A stretch of 64,000 bases of DNA from Collimonas sp. OK242 (GCF_900107095.1 NZ_FNOR01000007.1:1-64000); one strand, 5' to 3'. Shown: positions 27,903 to 37,612, counted from the stretch's first letter. The notes: generated by a model not told the origin, from the sequence alone. Numbers and translations: made by a program.

Positions 27903-28718
27903 ATGCCCGGCAAAGATAAACGGCAAGATAAACGACGCCAACAGGTCGACCTTAACGCCGACCTCGGTGAACAAAGCAACGGTAGCGACGAAGCATTGCT
28001 GGCGCTGGTCAGCTCGGCCAACATCGCTTGCGGCTGGCACGCCGGCAGCGCCTTGATGATGCAGCAATGCGTACGCTGGGCGCTAGCGCGAGGAGTCGCC
28101 ATCGGCGCCCATCCGAGTTTTCCCGATCGCGACAATTTCGGCCGCACCGAAATGCAGCTTCCGGCCAACGAGATCTACAGCGGCGTGCAGTATCAGATCG
28201 GCGCATTGGCGGCAATTGCCGGCGCCCATGGCGCGCAGCTGGCGCACGTCAAGCCGCACGGCGCGCTGTACAACATGGCGGCGCGCGATGCCGCACTGGC
28301 CGACACCATCGTCGCCGCGATCCGCGACGTCGATCCGGCGCTGGCCTTGTTCGGCCTGGCCGGCAGCGAGCTGATCGCCGCCGCCCATCGCGCCGGTTTG
28401 CAAGCGGTGGAAGAAGTGTTTGCCGACCGCGGCTACATGGCGGACGGCAGCCTGGTCAAGCGCGGCACAGCCGGCGCCCTGATTGAAGACGAAGAGCAGG
28501 CATTGGCACAAACCATGCATATGATCCGTGACGGCAAAGTCCATGCGATAGACGGCAGCTGGGCGCCGGTCAACGCGGATACGGTGTGCCTGCACGGCGA
28601 CGGTGCGCATGCGCTGGCGTTTGCGCAGCGCATCCATGACGAACTGACGCAGCAAGGCATCGCCATCCGTGCGCCTTGGATAGCAACTGCCGACACTCTG
28701 TTTCCGCTGCTAGGCTAA
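27903..28718 (+). CDS. pxpA: 5-oxoprolinase subunit PxpA (LamB/YcsF family)
   Basis: 271 residues. LamB/YcsF signatures are clear: [72 protein letters not shown]. It completes the PxpABC enzyme. An N-terminal Lys/Arg/Asp stretch of about 14 residues precedes the conserved start, so a shorter start is possible but none has a ribosome site as good. Confidence 0.95.
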   Translation: MPGKDKRQDKRRQQVDLNADLGEQSNGSDEALLALVSSANIACGWHAGSALMMQQCVRWALARGVAIGAHPSFPDRDNFGRTEMQLPANEIYSGVQYQIGALAAIAGAHGAQLAHVKPHGALYNMAARDAALADTIVAAIRDVDPALALFGLAGSELIAAAHRAGLQAVEEVFADRGYMADGSLVKRGTAGALIEDEEQALAQTMHMIRDGKVHAIDGSWAPVNADTVCLHGDGAHALAFAQRIHDELTQQGIAIRAPWIATADTLFPLLG

Positions 28719-28790
28719 GTAATCAATAACACCAGGAAAGCAACAAAACCGGCGGCGCAGCAACGACCGCCTCAACATCAGGAGATAGCA

Positions 28791-29510
28791 ATGACCGTAA
28801 CAGAATTATTGCCGCTGATCGGCATACCGATTGTGGTGGCAGGCTTTGCCTTGAAATTCAATCCCTTGCTGGTGGTGACCGTGGCGGGTCTTGCGACCGG
28901 TCTGTCGGTAGGCATGGATATCGGGACTTTGCTGGAAACTTTTGGCGAAAAATTCGTCAACAGCCGTTCGCTGGCGACCTTTCTGCTGATTTTGCCGGTG
29001 ATCGGCCTGCTCGAAAGCTATGGCCTGAAAGAAAGGGCGCAGGACTGGATTGCGAGCCTGGCCAACGCCACCTCAGCGCGCATCCTGATGCTGTATTTCG
29101 TGTTGCGCCAATTCCTGGGCGCGCTCGGCCTCACCTACATCGGGGGCCAGGCGCAAACCGTACGGCCCTTGCTGGCGCCGATGGTGGAAGGCGCCGCTGT
29201 CGCCAAATATGGCGAACTGCCGCTGCCGATCCGCGACAAAATCCGCGCTCACGCTGCCGCTTGCGACAACATTGCTGTGTTCTTCGGCGAAGACATTTTC
29301 ATCGCCTTCGGCGCAGTGCTGCTGATGGATGCCTTCCTCAAGGAAAACGGCATCACCAATATCGAACCGCTCCATCTCGGCCTGTGGGCTATCCCGACTG
29401 CTCTCGCCGCGCTGATCATTCACATGACACGCCTGACCCGGCTCGACGCCAGCATCCGGCGCGATGTCGAAGCCTGGAAAAAAACCGAAGGCCAGGAGGT
29501 GGCAGCATGA
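28791..29510 (+). CDS. DUF969 membrane protein (putative 5-oxoproline transporter subunit)
   Basis: 239 residues with about 6 membrane helices. Conserved stretches: LLPLIGIPIVVAGFALKFNP, SRSLATFLLILPVIGLLESYGL, ALGLTYIGGQAQTVRPLLAPM. DUF969 occurs in pairs with DUF979 and near pxp genes, so it is thought to import the substrate of the operon (inference from context). AGGAGATAGCA precedes the ATG; the stop overlaps DUF979 by ATGA. Confidence 0.88.
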   Translation: MTVTELLPLIGIPIVVAGFALKFNPLLVVTVAGLATGLSVGMDIGTLLETFGEKFVNSRSLATFLLILPVIGLLESYGLKERAQDWIASLANATSARILMLYFVLRQFLGALGLTYIGGQAQTVRPLLAPMVEGAAVAKYGELPLPIRDKIRAHAAACDNIAVFFGEDIFIAFGAVLLMDAFLKENGITNIEPLHLGLWAIPTALAALIIHMTRLTRLDASIRRDVEAWKKTEGQEVAA

Positions 29511-30493
29511 AGACCCTCCTCACCATCAACGAGATCTATTATCTGGTCGGCATCATCGTCATGCTGCTGGTCGGCATGACACTGCGCGACAAGGGCCATC
29601 CGAAACGCCTGACCACGGCGCTGTTCTGGTTTCTGTTTGGCGCGGTGTTCCTGTTTGGCGACATGTTGGTAGCGGGGCTCGGCAAACCGCTGGCCTACCG
29701 TGTCATTGGCACCGTGGTCGTGGTGATTTCCCTGATTGCCGGTTTCGGCCTGCTGTCGGCTGGCTCATACAAACAGCGTAGCGCCGAGGAACGCCAGGCA
29801 TCGGCCAACCGTTTCGGCAACTGGATTTTTCTGCCTGCGTTGTTGATTCCGTTGATCACCGTGCTGTGCACGGTGCTGCTGAAGAATGTATCGATCGGCG
29901 GCGTCTTTCTGCTCGACCAGAAACAATTGACGCTGGCGGCGCTATGCGTAGCCAGCGTCTGCGCGATCCTGGCAGGCTGGAAGCTGACTGGCGGCACGCC
30001 GTTGCAAGCGGTGCGCGAATCGCGCCGGCTGGTCGACGCCATCGGCTGGGCCGCGATCCTGCCGCAGATGCTGGCGATGCTGGGCGGTGTATTCGTCGCT
30101 GCTCAAACTGGCAAATCAGTGCAAGAAGTAGTCACCCTGTTCGTCAACCCAGAAAATCGTTTCATGCTGGTCGTGATTTACTGCGTCGGCATGGCTTTGT
30201 TTACCATGATCATGGGTAACGCCTTCGCCGCCTTCCCGGTCATGACCGCCGGCATTGCGTTGCCATTCCTGATCACCGGTCAGCACGCCGATCCGGCGCC
30301 GCTGGTTACCATCGGCATGCTGGCCGGTTATTGCGGTACGCTGATGACGCCGATGGCCGCCAACTACAACATCGTGCCGGCTGCGCTGCTGGAGTTGACC
30401 GACAAATACAAGGTCATCAAAATACAGATTCCTACGGCCTTGACGCTGCTGACAGCCAACGTGTTGCTGATGTATTTCATCGTATTCCGCTAA
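29507..30493 (+). CDS. DUF979 membrane protein (putative 5-oxoproline transporter subunit)
   Basis: 328 residues with about 9-10 helices. Typical stretches are NEIYYLVGIIVMLLVGMTLRD, FWFLFGAVFLFGDML, and AGYCGTLMTPMAANYNIVPAALLEL. Partner of DUF969; together they resemble a two-part permease. I chose the ATG at 29507, which overlaps the DUF969 stop by ATGA and has AGGAGGTGGCAGC before it. Confidence 0.88.
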   Translation: MKTLLTINEIYYLVGIIVMLLVGMTLRDKGHPKRLTTALFWFLFGAVFLFGDMLVAGLGKPLAYRVIGTVVVVISLIAGFGLLSAGSYKQRSAEERQASANRFGNWIFLPALLIPLITVLCTVLLKNVSIGGVFLLDQKQLTLAALCVASVCAILAGWKLTGGTPLQAVRESRRLVDAIGWAAILPQMLAMLGGVFVAAQTGKSVQEVVTLFVNPENRFMLVVIYCVGMALFTMIMGNAFAAFPVMTAGIALPFLITGQHADPAPLVTIGMLAGYCGTLMTPMAANYNIVPAALLELTDKYKVIKIQIPTALTLLTANVLLMYFIVFR

Positions 30494-30502
30494 GGAGACA
30501 CC

Positions 30503-31513
30503 ATGCACCTCACTCTTGATCAGGTAGCGGCCTTCGCGCGCTTGCCCTTGCGCTCGCTACGCCACGAATATCCGAATCACATCATGCACGTCTTGAACGG
30601 CCCGCAAGATGCGCTGTCGCCGCGCACCCTGCATCCCGTGTTCTACGGCTGCTACGACTGGCATTCGGCAGTGCACGGCTACTGGCTGCTGGCACGCTGC
30701 GCCCGCCTGTATCCGACGTTGCCGCAACAGGATGAAATCGCGGCGCTGTTCGACCAGCACTTCACCGCCGCCAACCTGCAGCAGGAGCTGGCGTATTTCC
30801 AGGCGCCGGGACGGGTGTCTTTTGAACGCCCGTACGGCTGGGCCTGGATCATGGCGCTGGCGCAGGAACTGGAAACCTGGCAACACCCGAAGGCCAACAC
30901 CTGGCTGGCGTTCATGGAGCCGCTGGTGGCTGAAATCCGCAGCCGCGTGTTCAGCTATTTCTCCAAGCTCAGTTATGCGATTCGGGTCGGCACGCATTAC
31001 AACAGTGCGTTTGCCTTGAAACTGATACTCGATTTCGCCCGCCATCGCCAAGACAGCGAACTGGAAAGCGCCGTGGTCAATGCCGCCTGCCGTTATTTCA
31101 TGAGCGACAGCAATTACCCGGCGCACTACGAACCGGGCGGCGACGAATTCCTGTCGGCGGCGCTGACCGAAGCTTTGCTGATGGCTGACGTGCTTGAAGC
31201 AGATGTCTTCGTCGACTGGTTTGCCCAGTATTTGCCGGCGCTGGCCGATATCGACCGCTTGATGAATCCGGCCGAGGTCAGCGACCATAGCGATCCCAAG
31301 ATCGCCCATCTGAACGGTTTGAACTTGAGCCGCGCCTGGTGCATGAAAAGGATTGCCCGGCGCCTGCCGGAAAACGAACCGGCCGCCGCCACCTTGCTTG
31401 CAGCGGCGCGCCGTCACATAGAGGCGGGTCTGCCGCATGTCGTCAGCGGCGAATATGCGGGTGAGCACTGGCTGGCGACATTTGCCATGATGGCGATGGA
31501 AACCAGTAACTAG
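30503..31513 (+). CDS. DUF2891 family protein
   Basis: 336 residues with features of DUF2891: LHPVFYGCYDWHSAVHGYWLLAR, FERPYGWAWIMALAQEL, YAIRVGTHYNSAFALKLILDFAR, HYEPGGDEFLSAALTEALLM. The many conserved His/Trp/Arg/Glu residues suggest an alpha-alpha barrel enzyme. It lies 9 bp after DUF979, so it is the last pxp operon gene and probably acts on the same or a related substrate. Activity unknown. Confidence 0.85.
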   Translation: MHLTLDQVAAFARLPLRSLRHEYPNHIMHVLNGPQDALSPRTLHPVFYGCYDWHSAVHGYWLLARCARLYPTLPQQDEIAALFDQHFTAANLQQELAYFQAPGRVSFERPYGWAWIMALAQELETWQHPKANTWLAFMEPLVAEIRSRVFSYFSKLSYAIRVGTHYNSAFALKLILDFARHRQDSELESAVVNAACRYFMSDSNYPAHYEPGGDEFLSAALTEALLMADVLEADVFVDWFAQYLPALADIDRLMNPAEVSDHSDPKIAHLNGLNLSRAWCMKRIARRLPENEPAAATLLAAARRHIEAGLPHVVSGEYAGEHWLATFAMMAMETSN

Positions 31514-31524
31514 GACAGGTAATC

Positions 31525-31551
31525 AGTGCGAGGGCGGCGGCCAGCCGCACT
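31525..31551. terminator. Weak hairpin after the pxp operon
   Basis: AGTGCG (31525-31530) pairs with CGCACT (31546-31551) with further GC pairing inside. No T-run, so only a possible terminator. Confidence 0.3.
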
Positions 31552-31693
31552 AATCCGGTACATGCGCCAGTACATGAGGATTCCGCTAATTTCCTGATTT
31601 TTCGGCAAGCCGATCTTGTATCATTGCTTATCATTGTTAGCGCGGGTGATGAGAAACACCCTGATGCTGCACAGTCTAGTTACAGGAACCCGT

Positions 31694-32110
31694 ATGTCGG
31701 AAACTCAAGTCGTTGTCGTTAGTCCGGAAGGCGAGCTGTACGCCGGGAGCGCCGGATTGGTTACCCTGCCGGGCATCGCCGGCTCGCTGGGTATCTTGCC
31801 CGGCCACACTCCGCTGCTGACTCGCCTGAAGCCGGGCGCAGTCCATATCAAACGCCTGAGCGGCGAAGACGATTTCATTTATGTCGCCGGCGGCTACGCC
31901 GAAATCCAGCCACACTCCGTCACCATCTTGGCCGACACCGCGATCCGCGGCAAGGACCTGGACGAAGCCAAAGCCACCTTAGCAAGGCAACAGGCCGAAG
32001 AACGTTTGCAGAATCTGGCTTCGAATATCGACTACGCGCTGGCTCAAGCCGAGCTGGCGGAGGCAACTGCACAACTCGCCACGCTGGCGCAGATGCGACG
32101 CGGCAAATAA
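31694..32110 (+). CDS. atpC: Orphan F1Fo ATP synthase epsilon subunit
   Basis: 138 residues. The N-terminal beta barrel reads [41 protein letters not shown]; then [24 protein letters not shown] and a C-terminal helical hairpin rich in Ala/Gln. All parts of a normal AtpC are present at normal length. No other ATP synthase gene lies nearby, so it is a paralogue or a misplaced copy. I chose the ATG at 31694 because the fold starts there; GAACCCGT is a poor ribosome site. Confidence 0.88.
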   Translation: MSETQVVVVSPEGELYAGSAGLVTLPGIAGSLGILPGHTPLLTRLKPGAVHIKRLSGEDDFIYVAGGYAEIQPHSVTILADTAIRGKDLDEAKATLARQQAEERLQNLASNIDYALAQAELAEATAQLATLAQMRRGK

Positions 32111-32153
32111 GCTGATCGAGGCACCTCGCTGACGCCCGGCACCTCGTAGCAAA

Positions 32154-32780
32154 TCAACGCGGTTGCAGCGTGATTCCGCCATTCAATGGCCGGCCGCCAG
32201 CGCCCGGCGGTTTGCCACCCTGTGTCCGGTTCCCGCCCGGCGGCCTGGTGCCGTGTGGCGGACGATGTCCGCCGCCGAAGCCCGGTTGCGGATGCGGCCG
32301 GCCTGGCTTGACTACCGGCGGCTTCAGATGCGGCCTTGGCGGCGGCCGCACAACTATCGGAGGACGCGGCCGGTGCGGGCGATGCGCCCAGTGCGACTGC
32401 TGTCTGTACCAGGGACGGTTGCGATAATTCTGCTGCCAATAAGCGCCGAGGGTAAAGGCGATGATCGGCAATCCGATCGCGCTGCCGTAGGTGATCAGGG
32501 GTACCTGGCTGCCTTGGTAGGGATAGCTCAGGTTTTGCGCATACACCCAACCCCGATTGCCGTCCGGCAGCGACACATCGCACCAGCTATAGCCGTTGAT
32601 ACAACCGGCCACCGCTACCGGCGTACCGGGACGAAGCTGGGCCACCAGCGGATAATCGCGTGCCGGCCCGGCCCGCAGGTTGACGTTTTTGCTGGTAAAT
32701 GCCTGCTGCTGGGCGACTGCGGCAACAGGAACGCTGAAGCAAGCGACTGCAATCAACAGCAACAGACGGATGCGAATCAT
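32154..32780 (-). CDS. Exported SH3b protein with basic Pro/Gly/His-rich tail
   Basis: 208 residues from the ATG at 32780 (GGAGGTGGTC before it). Signal peptide about 1-24; SH3b domain about 30-90 (FTSKNVNLRAGPARDYPLVAQL, WCDVSLPDGNRGWVYAQNL); a hydrophobic segment about 95-118; then a tail rich in Pro, Gly, Arg and His. SH3b domains bind cell wall peptides; the tail could bind metal, nucleic acid or polysaccharide. It is convergent with atpC. Function unknown. Confidence 0.8.
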   Translation of the reverse strand: MIRIRLLLLIAVACFSVPVAAVAQQQAFTSKNVNLRAGPARDYPLVAQLRPGTPVAVAGCINGYSWCDVSLPDGNRGWVYAQNLSYPYQGSQVPLITYGSAIGLPIIAFTLGAYWQQNYRNRPWYRQQSHWAHRPHRPRPPIVVRPPPRPHLKPPVVKPGRPHPQPGFGGGHRPPHGTRPPGGNRTQGGKPPGAGGRPLNGGITLQPR

Positions 32781-32967
32781 GACCACCTCCAATGGATTGA
32801 CAATCGAGACTGCGCCCTGCGCGAACGTGGTTAAGAATACATCGAAAATCAGGCGGCAACACGATTGTGCCGCATGCCTGGAAGGCGGATCGGAGTCCGA
32901 TTTTTGGAGAATGGATAATTCCGGAACCGATGGCGGAGCATTTTGGTAGTGGCATTACCGGTGACGG

Positions 32968-32997
32968 AGCGGGAGTCTTCCCGGGAAGACTCCCGCT
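32968..32997. repeat. Perfect 30-bp palindrome downstream of lipA
   Basis: AGCGGGAGTCTTCCC (32968-32982) is followed directly by its exact reverse complement (32983-32997). As RNA it folds back fully with no loop beyond the centre. It lies 15 bp beyond the lipA stop and no T-run follows, so it may block readthrough or stabilise the lipA 3' end. Confidence 0.6.
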
Positions 32998-33011
32998 ATC
33001 GTCTGGCGAAG

Positions 33012-34031
33012 TTAAGCCGGCATTGACGTCGTGTTCACCACCATGCCGGCATCATGCGCCTGCTGGTCAGCATGGTAAGAACTACGCACCATGGCGCCCA
33101 CGGCAGCGTGCGCGAAACCCATCTTGTAGGCTTCTTCCTCATACATCTTGAAAACGTCAGGATGCACATAGCGCCGCACCGGCAGGTGATTCCCGCTGGG
33201 CATCAGATACTGGCCGATGGTCAGCATGTCGACATCGTGGGCGCGCATGTCGCGCATGACTTGCAGTACTTCTTCATCGGTTTCGCCGAGGCCGACCATG
33301 ATGCCGGATTTGGTCGGCGTGTTCGGATGTAGCGCCTTGAAGCGTTTCAGCAGGTTCAGCGAATATTCGTAATCCGAACCGGGCCGCGCTTCCTTGTACA
33401 GGCGCGGTGCGGTTTCCAGGTTGTGGTTCATCACATCGGGCGGCGCCAGGTTGAGGATTTCCAGCGCGCGATCCATGCGGCCGCGGAAATCCGGCACCAG
33501 GATTTCAATACGGGTATTCGGCGACAGCGCGCGTACGCGGCGTATGCATTCGGCGAAATGGCCGGCGCCGCCGTCACGCAAATCGTCGCGGTCGACGCTG
33601 GTGATGACGACGTAATTCAATTTCAACGCAGCGATGGTCTTGGCCAGGTTTTCCGGCTCGTTGACATCGAGCGGATCCGGGCGGCCGTGGCCGACATCGC
33701 AGAACGGGCAACGGCGGGTGCATTTGTCGCCCATGATCATGAAGGTTGCCGTGCCCTTGCCGAAACACTCGCCGATATTCGGGCAACTGGCTTCTTCGCA
33801 GACCGTGACCAGGTTATTAGCGCGCAAGATGTCTTTGATTTCGTAAAACCGCGACGATGGCGAGGCTGCCCTGACGCGTATCCAGTCCGGCTTTTTCAAG
33901 GCTTCAATCGGAATAATCTTGATTGGAATGCGCGAGGTCTTGCTGGCGCCTTTTTGCTTTTCGGACGGATTGTAGCTGGCGCTGGCAATGGTGGCTTCGG
34001 CAGGCAGCGACGGCGTGGTTTCTGTGGTCAT
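33012..34031 (-). CDS. lipA: Lipoyl synthase LipA
   Basis: 339 residues. The auxiliary cluster Cys78, Cys83, Cys89 ([12 protein letters not shown]) and the radical-SAM cluster Cys104, Cys108, Cys111 (CTRRCPFC) are present, followed by [11 protein letters not shown] and [16 protein letters not shown]. The C-terminal [10 protein letters not shown] carries the conserved Ser. LipA inserts two sulphurs into octanoyl groups made by LipB. It is 38 bp from lipB on the same strand. Confidence 0.97.
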   Translation of the reverse strand: MTTETTPSLPAEATIASASYNPSEKQKGASKTSRIPIKIIPIEALKKPDWIRVRAASPSSRFYEIKDILRANNLVTVCEEASCPNIGECFGKGTATFMIMGDKCTRRCPFCDVGHGRPDPLDVNEPENLAKTIAALKLNYVVITSVDRDDLRDGGAGHFAECIRRVRALSPNTRIEILVPDFRGRMDRALEILNLAPPDVMNHNLETAPRLYKEARPGSDYEYSLNLLKRFKALHPNTPTKSGIMVGLGETDEEVLQVMRDMRAHDVDMLTIGQYLMPSGNHLPVRRYVHPDVFKMYEEEAYKMGFAHAAVGAMVRSSYHADQQAHDAGMVVNTTSMPA

Positions 34032-34069
34032 GGTCTAGGCATTTCCTTGCTGGAGTCTCGAAAAAGGAC

Positions 34070-34744
34070 TCAGTTAAAACGGTCTATCAATTTGTGAGCA
34101 AGCGCTAACTGCACCTCTGAGAGAGCTATATCAACGCCTAGTGTTTTCATATCGACGGTGGCGAGACCCTCGTAGCCGCATGGATTGATCCAGGAAAAAG
34201 GAGCCAGATCCATGCCAACATTGAGCGACACGCCGTGGTAAGTGCAGCCGCTGCCTCTGACTTTCAAGCCTAGGGCGGCGATCTTTGCACCCTGCCAGGC
34301 ACCATCGGCAATATAAATCCCGGGCGCACCGGCCTTGCGTTCACCAGCCAGATTATACGCTGCCAGCGTGTCGATCACCGCCTGCTCGATACCCTGCACG
34401 AATTCGCGGACGAACAAGCGGGCGGCGGGACGGCGGCGGCGCAAGTCCAGCAGCAGGTAAATCACTACCTGACCCGGCCCGTGATAAGTCACCTCGCCGC
34501 CGCGGTCGGTCTGTATCACCGGAATCTGGTGCGGCGCCAACACGTGGCTCGGATCGGCTCCCAAACCCAGCGTAAACACCGGCGGGTGCTCGACTATCCA
34601 CAGCTGGTCTGGCGTATCGGGGGAACGGGCATCGGTAAACGCGCGCATCGCGTCAAAACTGACTTGATAAGGTTCTACGCCGCGCTGAATGATTTGGGGG
34701 CTGGGCAGAAGATCTGGGGAAATGGGTTGCTGCGCACTGGACAT
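34070..34744 (-). CDS. lipB: Octanoyl transferase LipB
   Basis: 224 residues. Motifs: [63 protein letters not shown], and the catalytic Cys in [14 protein letters not shown]. It transfers octanoate from acyl carrier protein to lipoyl domains. The gene lies upstream of lipA in the same operon. Confidence 0.97.
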   Translation of the reverse strand: MSSAQQPISPDLLPSPQIIQRGVEPYQVSFDAMRAFTDARSPDTPDQLWIVEHPPVFTLGLGADPSHVLAPHQIPVIQTDRGGEVTYHGPGQVVIYLLLDLRRRRPAARLFVREFVQGIEQAVIDTLAAYNLAGERKAGAPGIYIADGAWQGAKIAALGLKVRGSGCTYHGVSLNVGMDLAPFSWINPCGYEGLATVDMKTLGVDIALSEVQLALAHKLIDRFN

Positions 34745-34865
34745 ACCGCAAGTGTACCGAAAATCGGCCGTGGGCGCGCGCCAGCGCGGGCGCCGTCAAG
34801 CCGGAATGAGGCTTAACGGCATCCAGTCACGCAATATCTAGGGCCTGTTAACCAATCGGCAAAAA

Positions 34866-35174
34866 TCAGCACGCTGCTGGACTAGCGCCCAGTGGCTTGC
34901 TAAAGCCGGCGCGTGCGCTCGATGACGGCAGACGTGTCGACTGCTGCTGGATTTGCACCACGCTGTTGCCTTTGATGGCTTCGATAACGATATGGCTGTC
35001 AGCGGCAACGCTCAGGAATTGCCCGGCGGACAACCAGTAATCGTCGCCTTGTCCGGCTACCGTCACCCATACCCGGCCCTGCATGATTTGCAGGGTTTGC
35101 GCTACCGGAGCGGTTACCGACATGGCTTGGCCGGTGCCTATGCTCAACGATTCGTTAGCTAATAATTTTCTCAT
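34866..35174 (-). CDS. DUF2917 family protein
   Basis: 102 residues from the ATG at 35174, which has AAGGAGTGACATC before it. The cupin-like strand pattern LQIMQGRVWVTVAGQGDDYWLSAGQFLSV matches DUF2917. These small proteins are usually divergent from a LysR regulator, as here, and are thought to be its target. Function unknown; the C-terminal 25 residues are not conserved in my memory. Confidence 0.8.
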   Translation of the reverse strand: MRKLLANESLSIGTGQAMSVTAPVAQTLQIMQGRVWVTVAGQGDDYWLSAGQFLSVAADSHIVIEAIKGNSVVQIQQQSTRLPSSSARAGFSKPLGASPAAC

Positions 35175-35333
35175 GATGTCACTCCTTGAAACTGCTGGTA
35201 TATTGGACGCCACATCGCTTGCGACACCGCTTGATATAGACGTTCCTTGTTTCTACAGAGCCATTTTAGGCAATCTACAGACATTAACAAAACGAGTAAT
35301 TTTCTCCTCCCTTGCTAATTTTCCTCATATAAA

Positions 35334-36263
35334 ATGGCCGATCTCCGAAAATTGCCCAATCTCTCCGCCCTGCGCGCCTTCGAGGCTGCAGCACGCAACG
35401 ACAGCTTTTCGCGCGCCGCCGAAGAAATCTATGTGACGCCGGGCGCCATCAGCCATCAAATCCGCGCCTTGGAGCAGGAATTGGGTATCATGTTGTTCAG
35501 CCGCCACGGCAAGCGCATCACGATCACCGAACAAGGGCAGCGCTTTGCCGCCGTCATCCGTAAATCCCTGAATGAAATCGCGTTTGCGGCCGAAGCCTTG
35601 AAGATGGATGCCAAGCAGAAGCGCCTGACGATTTCCGCCCTGCCCTCGTTTGCCGCACGCTGGCTGGCGCCGCGACTATGGAAATTCATCGACCTGCATC
35701 CCGATACCGAGGTGGTGCTGCAATCAAGCAGCCACCTCAACGACCTGGAGCGTGAACCTATCGATGTCGGCCTGCGCTACGGCCTGGGCCACTATCCGGG
35801 CCTGGTGGTGGAAAAACTGATGGACGATTATTACTATCCGGTGGCCAGCCCGAACTACCGTGGCGGCAACCTGCCGAAAACGCCGCAGGAATTGGAGCAG
35901 TGCAGCCTGTTGCGCATGGATACCGAGTCATCGTGGCTGCCATGGTTCGAGGCCGCGGGCATCGATCTGGTGGAACCGACCGGCGGCTTGCTGATCGAGG
36001 ATGCCTCTATGCTGCTGCGTTCGGCTTCGGATGGCTTGGGGATTGCTTTGACGCGGCACGCGATTGCGCTGCAGGAAATTGCTTCGGGGGAATTGGTGCG
36101 TTTGTTCGATGTCGTCGCGCTCTGCCCGCTATCCTATTATTTCGCCTGCACCAAGGAGGCGCTGAGCAAGCCGCAGGTGCAGGCTTTCCATCGCTGGCTG
36201 CTGGAAGAGATCAGGACTTTCAAGGCGCAAAGCGAATGGCCCGGAGCACCCGGGCCATCATGA
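35334..36263 (+). CDS. LysR-family transcription regulator, GcvA-like
   Basis: 309 residues. Helix-turn-helix at about 8-65 (LSALRAFEAAARNDSFSRAAEEIYVTPGAISHQIRALEQELG), then a substrate-binding domain (LTISALPSFAARWLAPRLWKF, IDVGLRYGLGHYPGLVVEKLM). It resembles GcvA-type regulators. The divergent DUF2917 gene across 159 bp is the likely target. The ribosome site is poor, and the ATG follows an AT-rich stretch. Confidence 0.9.
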   Translation: MADLRKLPNLSALRAFEAAARNDSFSRAAEEIYVTPGAISHQIRALEQELGIMLFSRHGKRITITEQGQRFAAVIRKSLNEIAFAAEALKMDAKQKRLTISALPSFAARWLAPRLWKFIDLHPDTEVVLQSSSHLNDLEREPIDVGLRYGLGHYPGLVVEKLMDDYYYPVASPNYRGGNLPKTPQELEQCSLLRMDTESSWLPWFEAAGIDLVEPTGGLLIEDASMLLRSASDGLGIALTRHAIALQEIASGELVRLFDVVALCPLSYYFACTKEALSKPQVQAFHRWLLEEIRTFKAQSEWPGAPGPS

Positions 36264-36277
36264 TCCGATAAGGATTT

Positions 36278-36559
36278 TTAAAGCACCATCTTGACCATCG
36301 GGTGCGAAGACAGCGCCCGATACAGATTATCCAGCTGCTCGCGGCTGGTGGCGCGGACGGTGGCAGTCAAGCCGGTATAGTTGCCCTTGGACGATGGCCG
36401 CACTTCCAGCTTGTCGATATGGAAAGTCGGGTCATGCTGCACCACCACGCCGACCATGGTCGGCGCAAATGCGTCGTGCGTAGGTCCCATGATCTTGATG
36501 GGAAAATCGCTTGGGTATTCGATCAGGCTTTCAGCGAGGTTTTCAGTGGGCTCGGTCAT
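36278..36559 (-). CDS. ybeD: DUF493 (YbeD-like) family protein
   Basis: 93 residues. SLIEYPSDFPIKIMGPTHDAF and VRPSSKGNYTGLTATVRATSREQLDNLYRALSSHPMVKMVL match the YbeD family, a ferredoxin-like fold. YbeD genes often sit next to lipB, as here (1.5 kb away with the LysR pair inserted). Its role is unknown, possibly regulatory for lipoylation. Confidence 0.92.
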   Translation of the reverse strand: MTEPTENLAESLIEYPSDFPIKIMGPTHDAFAPTMVGVVVQHDPTFHIDKLEVRPSSKGNYTGLTATVRATSREQLDNLYRALSSHPMVKMVL

Positions 36560-36673
36560 GATGGTTGCTCTTTAATAGTGACGCAGGTTGGTAGTTTACT
36601 CCCGAAACGGATTCCTGCACTAAAAGCTTATCGGCGACCGGGAATTTGCCGGTACGGCATGTGCCAAAGGAAA

Positions 36674-36704
36674 CAGGGCAGAAAACAACCTGATTTCTGC
36701 CCTG
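36674..36704 (-). terminator. Hairpin downstream of the D-amino acid aminotransferase gene
   Basis: CAGGGCAGAAA (36674-36684) and TTTCTGCCCTG (36694-36704) are perfect 11-bp arms, loop 9. On the minus strand TTTCCTTT follows, so intrinsic termination after dat is likely. Confidence 0.65.
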
Positions 36705-36754
36705 CAATGTCTTGCAATACCCGCACCAGCTGTTGCCGCTGCTGCGCTCCCTGA

Positions 36755-37612
36755 TTAAGCCGCCTGAGCTGCCTTGGCCGCCTGATAAGCCTCGTATAAC
36801 TGCTTGTATATGGGGCCGGGTTCGCCATTTCCAATAGTCTTGCCGTCAATCGACACCACCGGCAGCACTTCCTTGGTAGCTGACGACAACAGCACTTCAT
36901 CGGCGGCAAACACCTCTTCGCGCGCAATCTTGCGGGCTTCGAACGGAATGCCGCCGGCGGCGCACAATTCCTCGATCAGGCGGTAGCGTATCCCTTCCAG
37001 TATCAGATTATCCTTAGGCGGCGCCATCAGTTTGCCGTGTTTGACGATCCAGACATTGGAAGACGACGCTTCGGTCAGCCAGCCATCGCGGAACTGAATC
37101 GCCTCCACCACGCCATGCTCGGCAGCATTTTGCGCCGCCAGCACATTGCCCAGCAGGGAAATGGACTTGATCTCACAATGCAGCCAGCGTTGATCCTCCA
37201 TGGACACGCAAGGCACGCCGCTGGCGCGCAATGCCGCGCTCGGCAGCACCAGCGGATTGGTCATGATGAACACCGTCGGCGTCAGCGCTTCTTTCGGGAA
37301 CGCATGGCCGCGCTTGGCGACGCCGCGGGTGACATGGATATAGACCATCTGATCGTCCGCCGGATGCGCATCGATCACGTCTTGGATCAATGCCAGCCAC
37401 TGCTCTTTGTCATGCGGATTTGGAATACTGATCTTTGCCAGACTGCGAAACAGGCGCGCCAGATGATGCTCGGCACGGAATAATTTGCGGCCGTAGATTG
37501 GAATCACCTCATATACGCCGTCACCGAAAATGAAGCCGCGGTCGAGTACCGGGATGCGCGCTTCGGACAGCGGGGTCATGCTGCCATTGAGATAGACCAG
37601 CGGGTCTTGCAT
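36755..37612 (-). CDS. dat: D-amino acid aminotransferase (branched-chain/D-alanine aminotransferase family)
   Basis: 285 residues from the ATG at 37612 (AGGAATCC upstream). Family motifs: YLNGSMTPLSEARIPVLDRGFIFGDGVYEVIPIY, HVTRGVAKRGHAFP, the PLP Lys in CEIKSISLLGNVLAAQNAAE, and LTEASSSNVWIVKHGKL. This PLP fold type IV enzyme makes D-glutamate or D-alanine for the wall or acts on 4-amino-4-deoxychorismate-like substrates; the RGVAKR segment favours D-amino acid aminotransferase. In related genomes it sits next to DUF493-lipB-lipA. Confidence 0.9.
   Translation of the reverse strand: MQDPLVYLNGSMTPLSEARIPVLDRGFIFGDGVYEVIPIYGRKLFRAEHHLARLFRSLAKISIPNPHDKEQWLALIQDVIDAHPADDQMVYIHVTRGVAKRGHAFPKEALTPTVFIMTNPLVLPSAALRASGVPCVSMEDQRWLHCEIKSISLLGNVLAAQNAAEHGVVEAIQFRDGWLTEASSSNVWIVKHGKLMAPPKDNLILEGIRYRLIEELCAAGGIPFEARKIAREEVFAADEVLLSSATKEVLPVVSIDGKTIGNGEPGPIYKQLYEAYQAAKAAQAA

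Noticed and set aside
31616-31693. Upstream extension of the atpC frame from 31616
   Set aside because: The extra 26 residues lie before the conserved fold start and have no family support; the ATG at 31694 fits AtpC length.
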